From Lysobacter sp. HDW10 (GTDB taxonomy: Bacteria; Pseudomonadota; Gammaproteobacteria; Xanthomonadales; Xanthomonadaceae), in contig NZ_CP049864.1 in the NCBI RefSeq assembly GCF_011300685.1, forward strand, positions 1,170,885-1,234,884: 64,000 bases of DNA, read 5' to 3'. The notes beneath the pieces were generated by a model. That model was not told the origin of the DNA. It was given only the letters and a program-made list of their open reading frames with translations, and made no database searches. Below, one piece after another: positions 34,713 to 43,382 of this stretch (the first letter of the stretch is position 1; every line of letters starts with the position of its first letter). The position numbers were made by a program, and so were the translations under genes.

Positions 34713-37712
34713 ATGGCAATGAACTCCAGCTTCAAGCGCAGTGCCTTGTCGGTTGCACTCGGCTTGTGCTTCGTTGGTGGCGTGCAAGCGCAAACCAACA
34801 CCGCCGGTAACGTGGTCGGCAAGGCCGCTGCAGGCGACACCATCACCATCACCAACCCGGCTACGGGCTTCTCCCGTACGATCACCGTCGGTTCGGATGG
34901 TTCCTACCGTTTCGCGCAATTGCCGACCGGTCAATACCAAGTCTCCCGTAATGGCGGCGCCGCACGTGACGTGAACGTCAACGTCGGTACGTCGGCCAAC
35001 GTCGACTTCGTTGCACAAAACGCTTCGGGCAGTTTCGAAGCCATCACCGTGACCGGTGCCGTCAACCCGATCGACGTTTCGTCGGTTGAGTCGACAACCG
35101 TTTTGACCGCTCAGCAAGTGGCCAAGATCCCGGTTCCGCGTAACATCACCTCGGTCGCCTTGTTGGCTCCGGGTACCGTTCGCGGTGCATCCAACGCAGG
35201 CTTCGGCTCGCTGCCGTCCTTCGGTGGTTCGTCGGTTGCTGAAAACCAGTACTACGTCAACGGCTTCAACGTCACCAATACCTTCAAGAACCTGGCATTT
35301 GCCCAAGTTCCGTTCGAAGCGATTGCTGAGTCGCAAGTCAAGACCGGTGGTTACGGCGCAGAATTCGGTCGTTCGACCGGTGGCGTGATCAACATGATCA
35401 CCAAGCGCGGTACCAACGAATTCCACGCCGGTGGCAGCTACTACTGGTCGCCGCGCAAGTTGGCTGAAACCTCGCCGAACTTGTACTACAACAACGGCCT
35501 GTGGGTTTCGAACAACGAACGCGACAAGGGCTGGGAAGCCACTGCCGCTGTTTGGGCGAACGGCGCGATCGTCAAAGACCGCTTGTTCTTCTACGTGTTG
35601 GGCCAATACGGCAAGACCCACGACACCACCATGACCAGCCGCTTCGGCTCGGCCAACCTTGACAGCCGTTCGACCCGCCCGCAGTGGTTGGTCAAGTTGG
35701 ACTGGCGCATCACCGACAACCACTCGTTGGAATTCACCGGTTTCTCGGACAAGCGCAAGTTTGAAGACGACTACTACGCGGCCACGTTCCCGAACCAAGT
35801 TCCGGGCAACACCAGCGACCCGACCAGCGACTTCGGTCGTTACTTGGGTACCGACTTCAATGAAGCCGGTGGTAACAGCTACGTCCTGAAGTACACCGGT
35901 TACCTGACCGACAACTTCACCCTGTCGGCATTGGCCGGCCGTGGCGAATTCTCGCGTACCAACTACGGCGTCGCCGCGGGTGGTATCCGTCAAGCCTATG
36001 AAGGCAACCTGACCGGTCCGGTCTCCGGCTGCCCGATCATCACCGACAGCCGTACCGGCGTTTCGACCGGTGCTATTCCCGCTATCCGCGGTTGCAGCTT
36101 CGTCAGCACGTTGGGTCGTGCGGACGCCAAGGACACCCGTGACCAGTTCCGTATCGACGCAGAATGGCAGTTGGGCGACCACTTGCTCCGCGGCGGTATC
36201 GATACCGATAAGTTCCGTTCCATTGACGGTACGGCCTACTCGGGCGGCGCTTCGTGGGTTTACCAAAGCACGGGCGGCGGACGCGTTCGCAAGCGCAACT
36301 TCCGCACCGGTGCAGACGTCGGCGTCGACCAACGCGCGTTCTACATCGAAGACAGCTGGTCCATCACCGACAACTTCGTTGCTTACCTCGGCCTGCGCTG
36401 GGATACCTTCGAAAACTTGAACGGCGAAGGCGAGAAGTACGTCCAAATCGAAAACCAATTCGCTCCGCGTTTGGGCTTCTCGTGGGACGTGTTCGGTGAC
36501 TCCACCTTCAAGGTGTTCGGTAACGCCGGTCGTTACGCGCTGCCGTTGACCGCAGGTGTTGCAACGCGTGCCGCTTCGGCCTCGTTGTATGAAGAGTATT
36601 ACTACAACTACACCGGCGTTGATCCCGTCACTGGCGCACCGACCGGTCTGACCCCGCGTGTCAACCCGTCGACCGGCAGCACTGCGGTTCGTTACTTGAA
36701 CGGTGAAGACGGTCGTCCGAAGTACGCCGCTGGTTATGCTGCGAAGAACCTGGAACCGATGTACCAAGACGAATTCATCTTGGGCTTCCAAAAGCAGCTG
36801 ACCGACCACTTCTCGCTGGGTGTTCGCGGTATCTACCGTGACCTCAAGCGCGCCATCGACGACAACTGCGATTACGCAACCGTTCTGGCTTACGCCGGCA
36901 GCCAAGGCTTCGGCACCACGCCGGGCGCGCAGTTCAACTACTGCTTCCTGTTCAACCCGGGTCAAGACACCGAGTTGGCAGGTGACTACGATGGCGACGG
37001 CGACGTCGAAGTGCTCAACATCCCGGGCAACATCCTGAGCCCGAAGGCCAAGCGCAAGTACACCGCTCTTGAATTCTTCGCTCAAGGCAACTGGGACAAG
37101 TTCTTCGTCCAAGCTTCGTACACCTATGCACGTGCACACGGCAACACCGAAGGTGGCGTTCGTTCGGATAACGGCCAAGCCGATACCGGTACGACCTCCG
37201 ACTTCGACTACGCTGCTGCAATGATCGGTGCCGACGGTTACGGTCCGAACGACCGTCGCCACTCGCTGAAAGTGTTCGGTAACTACGAGTTCACCGACGA
37301 ATGGTCGGCCGGTGCAAACCTGTTGGTCCAATCGGGTCGTCCGATCAGCTGTATCGGTGTCTACAAGGGTCTGGACGTCAGCCATTACGGCAACATCCAC
37401 TTCTCCTGTGACCCGGGTGCGCCGAGCGCCAATGGCGACAACGGTTCGACCGTCGTTCCGCGTGGTACCGTCGGCCGTACGCCGTGGACCAGCACCTTGG
37501 ATCTGAACGTCGCTTACAAGCCGATGTGGGCGAAGGGCCTGCAGTTCAAGTTGGACGTGTTCAACGTCTTGAACTCGCGTAAGGTCACTTCGGTCAACGA
37601 AATCGGTGAAAGCGCCGCTGGTGATCCGGCTCCGCAGGTCAACACCTACCTGACGCCGACCTCGTGGCAAGCACCGCGTGCTGTCCGCTTCATGGTTCAG
37701 TACGACTTCTAA
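34713..37712 (+). CDS. Oar-like TonB-dependent receptor, copy 2
   Basis: A paralogue of the preceding gene with the same length of 999 residues and the same order: signal peptide (ending VQAQ), regulatory-like domain, plug (NPIDVSSVESTTV, KTGGYGAEFGRSTGGVI), barrel ending VQYDF. Several plug segments are identical between copies, while extracellular loops differ, as expected for receptors of different ligands. Codon use is strongly biased: TTA, CTA and TCA are essentially absent over the whole gene, a mark of high expression. It has its own promoter and terminator. A TPR-sulfotransferase gene begins 18 nt after the terminator. Confidence 0.9.
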   Translation: MAMNSSFKRSALSVALGLCFVGGVQAQTNTAGNVVGKAAAGDTITITNPATGFSRTITVGSDGSYRFAQLPTGQYQVSRNGGAARDVNVNVGTSANVDFVAQNASGSFEAITVTGAVNPIDVSSVESTTVLTAQQVAKIPVPRNITSVALLAPGTVRGASNAGFGSLPSFGGSSVAENQYYVNGFNVTNTFKNLAFAQVPFEAIAESQVKTGGYGAEFGRSTGGVINMITKRGTNEFHAGGSYYWSPRKLAETSPNLYYNNGLWVSNNERDKGWEATAAVWANGAIVKDRLFFYVLGQYGKTHDTTMTSRFGSANLDSRSTRPQWLVKLDWRITDNHSLEFTGFSDKRKFEDDYYAATFPNQVPGNTSDPTSDFGRYLGTDFNEAGGNSYVLKYTGYLTDNFTLSALAGRGEFSRTNYGVAAGGIRQAYEGNLTGPVSGCPIITDSRTGVSTGAIPAIRGCSFVSTLGRADAKDTRDQFRIDAEWQLGDHLLRGGIDTDKFRSIDGTAYSGGASWVYQSTGGGRVRKRNFRTGADVGVDQRAFYIEDSWSITDNFVAYLGLRWDTFENLNGEGEKYVQIENQFAPRLGFSWDVFGDSTFKVFGNAGRYALPLTAGVATRAASASLYEEYYYNYTGVDPVTGAPTGLTPRVNPSTGSTAVRYLNGEDGRPKYAAGYAAKNLEPMYQDEFILGFQKQLTDHFSLGVRGIYRDLKRAIDDNCDYATVLAYAGSQGFGTTPGAQFNYCFLFNPGQDTELAGDYDGDGDVEVLNIPGNILSPKAKRKYTALEFFAQGNWDKFFVQASYTYARAHGNTEGGVRSDNGQADTGTTSDFDYAAAMIGADGYGPNDRRHSLKVFGNYEFTDEWSAGANLLVQSGRPISCIGVYKGLDVSHYGNIHFSCDPGAPSANGDNGSTVVPRGTVGRTPWTSTLDLNVAYKPMWAKGLQFKLDVFNVLNSRKVTSVNEIGESAAGDPAPQVNTYLTPTSWQAPRAVRFMVQYDF

Positions 37713-37740
37713 TCGAAGTTAGCTTCAACGTTGTATGAGA

Positions 37741-37768
37741 ACGGCCACCTTCGGGTGGCCGTTTTTTT
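37741..37768 (+). terminator. Rho-independent terminator of TonB receptor 2
   Basis: ACGGCCACC (37741-37749), loop TTCG, GGTGGCCGT (37754-37762), with the T-run to 37768. Confidence 0.93.
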
Positions 37769-37785
37769 GTGCGATCCTGTTCGCC

Positions 37786-39369
37786 ATGAATCAAATGCGC
37801 GCAAGGCAACTCGCTCACGAAGCTCAAAAGGCAATAGGACAAGGTCACTGGCAAGAGGCAGATAGCGCATTGGTCGCGCTTGAATCCATTGCCCCTTCGG
37901 ATGCTTGGGTCAAGATCCAACGGTCGTACGTGCAGAGCTGGCAGGGGCATTACCGCAGTGCGCATGGCTTTGCTTTGAGTGCCTCTGAGCTGCCGCCTCC
38001 GAATGCGGAAACCATTTCGGACGTCGCCTGGCGACTGCGCACGTTTAATGAAGCCAGCGCTCTGGAAACCTATGTCCGACGCTTGGGCAATCCGGCAGCG
38101 CTCCCGCTTGAAGTACTTCCGGATATCGCTGCGCAGTTCTCGCAGTTGAATCGATTTGAACAAGCGCGCGATTTGCTGGAGATTGCACATCGAAGATTGC
38201 CAACCCATCCCGCGATTGCGGTGGCATTGGCTCAGAGTCACGCTTATCTCGGCGCGTTTGAAGAGGCACGACGTCTGATCTTGGTTGCGTTGAAACTTGC
38301 GCCGAACTTTGCTGAGGCTTGGTGGCAGCTTTCGACCTTACCGGGCGACGGTCAGGCGTCGCACTATGCGCTCGAATTACAATCGCGCATCGATGCGCTC
38401 CCTGCGGATGACTCGGCGGCCAAGTCGGTTTTGTTGTTTGCATTGCATCGGTTTCTGGATTCAACCAAGACATATGACGCCGCAGGTGTGGCGCTGGTTG
38501 CAGCATGTCGATTGAGACACGATGCATCGCGCGTTGATGCGCAGGCGGTGGCCGCGTGTACTGACGCACTTATTCAGTGGCATCCTGAAGGTGCCCGCGC
38601 ACGCGCGCCAGCGGACGCACAAACGACGCCTGTTTTCATTTTGGGCATGCACCGCTCAGGCACCACCTTGCTGGAACAATTGCTCTCCGCGCACACGCAA
38701 GTGCGCGGCGGCGGAGAACTGTACGACCTTACGGCGGCGATGCGTGAAGCCACGGATCATCACTGCAAAGGGGTGATCGATGAGGTACTTATCAGGCGCG
38801 CAAAGCACGTTGATTTTTCCGATGTCGGTGCGAGCTACATCGCTGGCGTTTGTGAGAAGCTCAACGTGGATTCGCATTTCACCGACAAGTTGCCGACGAA
38901 CTTCTTCAACATCGGATTTATTTGCGAAGCCTTACCTGAAGCACGCATTTTGCATCTGGTGCGCGACCCGATGGAAGTCTGCTTCTCGAACCTGCGTGAG
39001 TTATTTGCGGACGTCAATTTCCACACGTATGACGCCGACGCCATGGCCGATTACTACGCGAACTATCTTCGATTGATGACACATTGGCGAACGCGCTACC
39101 CGGATCGCATCATGGACGTGCATTACACGCAGCTCACGCAGGAGACAGAGAAAACAATGCGGTCAGTCTCAACATTCTGCGGTTTAGCTTTCGAGGAGGC
39201 GACGCTCAGCACCGCCAGCAACGCAAAGCGCGGGATTGCCACCGCCAGCGTGTCGCAAGTGCGCGCTGAAGTGAACGCGCGACGCGCGCCGAAATGGAAG
39301 CCGTATGCGCCCTACCTGCAAGACATGATGGCGGCACTTCAACATCGCGGCATCGAATTCCAGGCATAA
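37786..39369 (+). CDS. TPR-containing sulfotransferase
   Basis: A 527-residue cytoplasmic protein. The N-terminal half (about 1-270) is a run of TPR-like helical repeats (SHAYLGAFEEARRLILVALK, LAPNFAEAWWQLS). The C-terminal half is a sulfotransferase: PAPS 5'-phosphosulfate loop FILGMHRSGTTLLEQLLSAH near residue 285 and 3'-phosphate loop LHLVRDPMEVCFSNLRELF near 390. This architecture recurs in bacteria, often near TonB receptors; the acceptor is unknown, and protein tyrosine is one candidate because of similarity to tyrosylprotein sulfotransferases. The start at 37786 is 18 nt past the receptor terminator and lacks a Shine-Dalgarno; ATG 37795 is the alternative. Confidence 0.8.
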   Translation: MNQMRARQLAHEAQKAIGQGHWQEADSALVALESIAPSDAWVKIQRSYVQSWQGHYRSAHGFALSASELPPPNAETISDVAWRLRTFNEASALETYVRRLGNPAALPLEVLPDIAAQFSQLNRFEQARDLLEIAHRRLPTHPAIAVALAQSHAYLGAFEEARRLILVALKLAPNFAEAWWQLSTLPGDGQASHYALELQSRIDALPADDSAAKSVLLFALHRFLDSTKTYDAAGVALVAACRLRHDASRVDAQAVAACTDALIQWHPEGARARAPADAQTTPVFILGMHRSGTTLLEQLLSAHTQVRGGGELYDLTAAMREATDHHCKGVIDEVLIRRAKHVDFSDVGASYIAGVCEKLNVDSHFTDKLPTNFFNIGFICEALPEARILHLVRDPMEVCFSNLRELFADVNFHTYDADAMADYYANYLRLMTHWRTRYPDRIMDVHYTQLTQETEKTMRSVSTFCGLAFEEATLSTASNAKRGIATASVSQVRAEVNARRAPKWKPYAPYLQDMMAALQHRGIEFQA

Positions 39370-39389
39370 AAAAACCCGCAAGCAGCGGG
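39367..39389 (-). terminator. Terminator of the secreted unknown gene
   Basis: Minus strand: CCCGC, loop TGCTT, GCGGG (39389-39375), followed by eight T's reaching into the stop region of the convergent sulfotransferase gene. Confidence 0.75.
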
Positions 39390-39417
39390 CAGACTTTCGT
39401 CGACTTAATTCCGTGTG

Positions 39418-40266
39418 TCAAAGATCTTGCTTGTAACGCACGTATGGAACGGCGCCTTCTTGTTTGCTCTTCGTGCCTTGCTTCAAGGTGAAAGGGCTCT
39501 TGCCATTGCTGATGACGTTCTCAGCACCTACGGAAAGCTGCCCGCTCCAAGGCGTGCGCCAAGTGACGCCGAGGTCCACACCTTCATAAGACGGTTGACC
39601 CGCCACGGTAACGACGCGGCCGACGACATCTGCGCGGAAACCACCGTAACCACCGCTAAAGCGAAGTGATTGTGTATTCCATTCATCCGCTAACACCGGC
39701 ATGGCAGCTGCAGGGACCAACTTTGCTTTTGCCGTGGTGCCTGCGATCGACACAATGCCGTTGCTGCCCACATTCCGTTCTGCAAAGAATGCCAAGTCGT
39801 TCTGCTTGACGGCTTGATTGGCCGGCGCGCCTGTCATCCAGGTGGGCAAGCTCGACGTGTTGCTGGCCCGCGCACCCAATCCCAACTTGGCTTTGCCATG
39901 CGAAAAATATGCGGCGAAATCTTGCTTGTGCGATGAGGGCGTTAAGCTGCTCAGAATGCAATTGTTGCTGCCGAGGCCGCTGACTTCGCGCGACAAACTT
40001 GATTTGGGTGAGCACACCAAGGCCAGAGAGGCGTTGTCATCAATGCCGAAGACATCATCAAGCGAGTTCACGCCCAAGCGCCATTTGCCTTTCGAAGACT
40101 TGCCCGTTTGAGCTTGGAGCTCGAGAAAGGCCTCGATTCGACCGCTATTGCTGTTCACGACAGGGAGTCGGGCGAATCCTGATTTGTCTTTTCCTTGCGC
40201 AAGCGCAGTCGAACCCATCGCAAGCGACAGAGACAACACTGCAATCATGGAAAACGACTTTTTCAT
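39418..40266 (-). CDS. Exported beta-rich protein of unknown function
   Basis: A 282-residue protein with a clear signal peptide (MKKSFSMIAVLSLSLAMGSTALAQ). The mature part is rich in Ser, Gly and alternating hydrophobic residues (AKLGLGARAS, SLRFSGGYGGFRADVVGRVV, YEGVDLGVTWRTPWSGQLSVGA), which reads like a small outer-membrane beta-barrel or porin-like fold. A Cys pair about 20 residues apart (VCSPKS and NCILSS) may form a disulfide. I do not recognise the family. It has its own AT-rich promoter region and terminator and converges on the sulfotransferase gene. Confidence 0.65.
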   Translation of the reverse strand: MKKSFSMIAVLSLSLAMGSTALAQGKDKSGFARLPVVNSNSGRIEAFLELQAQTGKSSKGKWRLGVNSLDDVFGIDDNASLALVCSPKSSLSREVSGLGSNNCILSSLTPSSHKQDFAAYFSHGKAKLGLGARASNTSSLPTWMTGAPANQAVKQNDLAFFAERNVGSNGIVSIAGTTAKAKLVPAAAMPVLADEWNTQSLRFSGGYGGFRADVVGRVVTVAGQPSYEGVDLGVTWRTPWSGQLSVGAENVISNGKSPFTLKQGTKSKQEGAVPYVRYKQDL

Positions 40267-40354
40267 CTCGCTAGCTTGGACAGGCCGTTGGCCCGGAAGT
40301 TCCCCGCAAATAACGCTTTGAATCTAACCTATTGATGAAAATTTAACAAGTCGG

Positions 40355-41242
40355 TTACTGAATTGAATCCGGAGACGGGACCGTGGCTGATGGTCTCTCA
40401 AAAACCTGAGACAGCTCATCGCTCGTGAAGGCATAAGCCTTTCCACAGAACTCGCACACCACCTCGGCCTGACCATCAATGACGGATGCCATGGCTTCTT
40501 CCACGCCGAGCGTCTGAAAGACCTCCTCGATGCGTGCGCGAGAGCAGGAGCAAGCGAACGTTAAGGGCTGCTTTGCCAACACTTCGGGCGATTCTTCGTG
40601 GAAAAGACGATGCAAAAGGGTTTCTGCGTCTGTCGCCAGGAGCTCTTCGGCGCCCAAAGTCTCAAACAGAGCGCTCGCACGCTGCCAGTCGTCCGCATCA
40701 TTGCTGCCGGGCATCACCTGGAGCAGCAGGCCGGCACAGCGATCGCCGTCGGCGGAGAGCAGCAGTCGCGTCGGCAATTGCTCGGATTGGCGGAAATAGT
40801 CTTCAAATACACCGGATAGGGACGCGGCTTCGATCGGCACGAGACCTTGGTAGCGGTGCGGCTCGCCGTTCGCGCGCGGCGGACTCTCGAGCGTCAGCGC
40901 CAAAATGGCACCTTCGCCCAAATCCGATAAGTCTTTCGGCGAGGGCAAATCGTCCGCCACGCGGGCAATGCCGCGCAAATGGCCTTGCGCCGTACATTCG
41001 GCAAACAAGGTGCGCAAACCTTGCGTACCCCGAATCTGGATCGAAAGCCGTCCATCCGTCTTAAGGATCGACGCGAATAAAGCCGAAGCCGCTAGGGATT
41101 CGCCCAGCAAATTGCGAACTTCGGCGGCATAGTCGGCACGTGACTGGATGGATGCCCAGCTTTCTTGCAAATGCACGATCGCGCCGCGCACGTGAGCAGC
41201 GGGCAGATGAAAACGAAGGAGGCGGTCGGTCGAGGTGTTCAT
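40355..41242 (-). CDS. hslO: Redox-regulated chaperone Hsp33
   Basis: A 295-residue holdase activated by oxidation. The C-terminal zinc switch is present in its usual form, CSC in TFACSCSRARIEEVF and CEFC in VVCEFCGKAY (CXC-X27-32-CXXC). N-terminal segments include GAIVHLQESW and LLGESLAASALFASILK. The ATG at 41242 gives the family N-terminus; upstream codons are not conserved. It diverges from mtgA with only 20 nt between the start codons and has no obvious Shine-Dalgarno. Confidence 0.94.
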   Translation of the reverse strand: MNTSTDRLLRFHLPAAHVRGAIVHLQESWASIQSRADYAAEVRNLLGESLAASALFASILKTDGRLSIQIRGTQGLRTLFAECTAQGHLRGIARVADDLPSPKDLSDLGEGAILALTLESPPRANGEPHRYQGLVPIEAASLSGVFEDYFRQSEQLPTRLLLSADGDRCAGLLLQVMPGSNDADDWQRASALFETLGAEELLATDAETLLHRLFHEESPEVLAKQPLTFACSCSRARIEEVFQTLGVEEAMASVIDGQAEVVCEFCGKAYAFTSDELSQVFERPSATVPSPDSIQ

Positions 41243-41250
41243 GTAATTGC

Positions 41251-41256
41251 GATAAT
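41251..41256 (+). promoter_or_regulatory. -10 box ahead of mtgA
   Basis: GATAAT, then 6 nt, then the ATG at 41263. It sits inside the 20-nt gap between divergent start codons. No -35 recognised; it would lie in the hslO coding region. Confidence 0.4.
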
Positions 41257-41262
41257 GGCCGA

Positions 41263-42039
41263 ATGAATGCATTCCGAATGTCATCAAATGGGGACGATGT
41301 GCCCCAATCGCAAGCTGCCAATTCGCGCAAGACGCGAAAGTCGCGCCCTTGGTTCAAGCGGCTCGTCACCCTGGCCCTTGCGGCGGTTTTGTTCAGCGTA
41401 TTGCAAGTGGCGTCCTTGCGCTTTATCAATCCGCCTTTCTCAAGCTTTATGGCGATCCGGATGATTGAAGCCTGGACCTCGGGCGACTTCAGCTTCCGGC
41501 TGAAGCACGAGTGGGTCGGCCGCTCGCAGATGTCTGCTGCCATTCCGCTCGCCATGATTGCGTCCGAAGACCAAAAGTTTGCGGATCACGGCGGCTTTGA
41601 TTTGGAGGCGATTGAGAAGGCACAAGCGCGCAACGCCCGCGGTAAAAAGATTCGTGGCGGCAGTACGATTACGCAACAAACGGCGAAGAACCTCTTTCTA
41701 TGGGGTGGACGCAACTATGTGCGCAAAGGCTTAGAAGCTTGGTACACCGTCTTGATGGAAGTGCTGCTTCCGAAGGCGCGCATCATTGAGCTCTATGCCA
41801 ACTTTGCCGAATTCGGTGATGGCATTTACGGAGTACAAGCGGCCTCGCGGACATTCTATGGCGTAGATGCGAAACGCGTTAGCGTCTCGCAAGCGGCGAG
41901 ACTCGCGGCAGTTTTGCCATCTCCACGCCGCTATAGCGTGTCAAAGCCCGGGCCTTACGTGCAGCGTCGCGCGCGCGCAATTGAACGGCAAATGCGCATG
42001 ATTGGCGGACAAGGTTACTTGCACAAAATCGAAGACTGA
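41263..42039 (+). CDS. mtgA: Monofunctional biosynthetic peptidoglycan transglycosylase
   Basis: A 258-residue GT51 enzyme that polymerises lipid II into glycan strands without a transpeptidase domain. A single TM anchor (about residues 33-50, VTLALAAVLFSVLQVASL) precedes the catalytic domain: AMIASEDQKFADHGGFD with the catalytic Glu, KKIRGGSTITQQTAKNLFLW, KARIIELYANFAEFGDGIYG with the second Glu, and AARLAAVLPSPRRYS. The start is taken at 41263; ATG 41278 is also in frame. A longer frame running back into hslO is not real. Confidence 0.95.
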   Translation: MNAFRMSSNGDDVPQSQAANSRKTRKSRPWFKRLVTLALAAVLFSVLQVASLRFINPPFSSFMAIRMIEAWTSGDFSFRLKHEWVGRSQMSAAIPLAMIASEDQKFADHGGFDLEAIEKAQARNARGKKIRGGSTITQQTAKNLFLWGGRNYVRKGLEAWYTVLMEVLLPKARIIELYANFAEFGDGIYGVQAASRTFYGVDAKRVSVSQAARLAAVLPSPRRYSVSKPGPYVQRRARAIERQMRMIGGQGYLHKIED

Positions 42040-42732
42040 TCAGCGCGGCAGCGTCACCATGGGCCACACCGCAACAAAATGGCAGGCGTTGGCCAAAACA
42101 ATGAAGAAGTGCCAAATCGCGTGCGTGTAAGGCAACTTCTTCATGAGATAGATCAAAGCGCCGAAGGTGTAGGCCACGCCGCCGGCAAGCATCCATTTGA
42201 ATGAAAACGGATCGATCAGGCCGATGGCGGATTTGAAGTCGACAACAACCAGCCAACCCATCGCGACATAAATCAAGGTCGATACCAGTACGAAGCGACC
42301 CGTATAGAACAGCTTGAAAATGATGCCTGCGGCAGCCAATGCCCAGATCACCGAAAACCAAATGATCCCGCGACTTGAGCCCTGCATCGCCACCAGTGTG
42401 AACGGCGTATAGGTGCCGGCGATCAACAGGTAAATCGCGCAGTGATCAAACACTTTGAGTCGCGCGCGTCGCTTTTCATCCAGTGCGTGGTGGTAGCTGC
42501 TGCTGGCCAAGTAAAGCAAAGACGCGGAGAACGCGAAAACGGCGCCTGAAATGATCTGGCGAAGGCTGGCGCCGTTCATGATGCCGAGCGTGATCATGGC
42601 AATAGCGGCAACGGCGGCCAAGATGCTGGCAGCGACGTGCAATCGCACATTGATGCCTTCTTCAGTCGCAGAGTAGGGGAGATGTGTGGGGGAGGTCATG
42701 CGTTCGAGCGTAAACCATCCCGCGGATTCCAT
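42040..42732 (-). CDS. Hemolysin III/PAQR-family membrane protein
   Basis: A 230-residue seven-helix membrane protein of the HlyIII (YqfA, PAQR) family. The metal-site residues are visible: S-x3-H in YLASSSYHHALD, Asp in KVFDHCAIYLLIAGTYTPF and the C-terminal H-x3-H type PYTHAIWHFFIVLANACHF. Such proteins are putative zinc-dependent hydrolases or lipid-fluidity regulators. The ATG at 42732 has GGGAGG at 6-7 nt; an internal ATG (42699) has none. It diverges from the sulfotransferase gene with 25 nt between start codons. Confidence 0.88.
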   Translation of the reverse strand: MESAGWFTLERMTSPTHLPYSATEEGINVRLHVAASILAAVAAIAMITLGIMNGASLRQIISGAVFAFSASLLYLASSSYHHALDEKRRARLKVFDHCAIYLLIAGTYTPFTLVAMQGSSRGIIWFSVIWALAAAGIIFKLFYTGRFVLVSTLIYVAMGWLVVVDFKSAIGLIDPFSFKWMLAGGVAYTFGALIYLMKKLPYTHAIWHFFIVLANACHFVAVWPMVTLPR

Positions 42733-42745
42733 GTGGATCCTCCCT

Positions 42746-42751
42746 TACAAT
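42746..42751 (+). promoter_or_regulatory. -10 box of the sulfotransferase-hydroxylase pair
   Basis: TACAAT, then TCGACA... 6 nt to the ATG at 42758, with no Shine-Dalgarno. It abuts the ribosome site of the divergent hemolysin III gene. Confidence 0.55.
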
Positions 42752-42757
42752 CGACAC

Positions 42758-43381
42758 ATGATTGTTTCTCATAAACACAAGTTTGTTTTCGCAGCAGTAC
42801 CCAAAACGGGGACGCATTCCGTTCGGCAGGCGTTGCGTGACCATTTGGGTCAAGAGGATGCCGAACAAGTGGGATTGTTCGTCAACAAGCGCTTTCCCTG
42901 GCAAGAGTTGGCAGAGATCAAGCATGGACACCTAAGCTTGCTTCAACTCAAGCCGCACTTGAGCGAACAAGAGTTTGACGCGTACTTTAAGTTTGCGTTT
43001 GTGCGCAATCCATACGATCGCTTCGTGTCGTATTGCGCGTTTATGACACGTGACACGCCTCATTTCAAAACGTCACCGCAAAATGTCATGCGTTACTTCT
43101 TGTTTGAAGAGCCCCGTGAATCTCATATTCTGTTTCGTCCGCAGAACGAATTGCTGGTCGACGAAGCGGGCGACCTCCTGACAGATTTCGTGGGTCGCGT
43201 GGAAGAGATGCAAGCCTCTTACGACACAATTTGCGCGCGCATCGGCATTCCAACCGCGACCCTTGAGAAGGTCAACAGCTCTGAACGAGGGGACTACCGC
43301 AGCTATTACAACGATGAGTTGCGTGCCGGCGTCGACGCGCGCTACGGTAAAGACATCGAACTATTCGGCTACACATTCTGA
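42758..43381 (+). CDS. Sulfotransferase family 2-type protein
   Basis: A 207-residue small sulfotransferase. The 5'-phosphosulfate-binding motif is FAAVPKTGTHSVRQAL near residue 14, and the 3'-phosphate motif is FVRNPYDRFVSYCAF near 82. It resembles the chondroitin/HNK-type family 2 fold known for carbohydrate and small-molecule sulfation; the acceptor is unknown. Translation probably begins at 42758; upstream codons overlap the hemolysin III gene. Its stop is followed after a single base by the ATG of an Asp/Asn beta-hydroxylase gene, so the two proteins are made together and probably act on one substrate or pathway. Confidence 0.82.
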   Translation: MIVSHKHKFVFAAVPKTGTHSVRQALRDHLGQEDAEQVGLFVNKRFPWQELAEIKHGHLSLLQLKPHLSEQEFDAYFKFAFVRNPYDRFVSYCAFMTRDTPHFKTSPQNVMRYFLFEEPRESHILFRPQNELLVDEAGDLLTDFVGRVEEMQASYDTICARIGIPTATLEKVNSSERGDYRSYYNDELRAGVDARYGKDIELFGYTF

Positions 43382-43382
43382 T

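Noticed and set aside
34638-37670. Antisense open reading frame of 1010 codons opposite TonB receptor 2
   Set aside because: It is codon-against-codon with the receptor, has low-complexity Val/Arg/Thr/Asp composition and no domain; it results from absent TTA, CTA and TCA codons in the sense gene.
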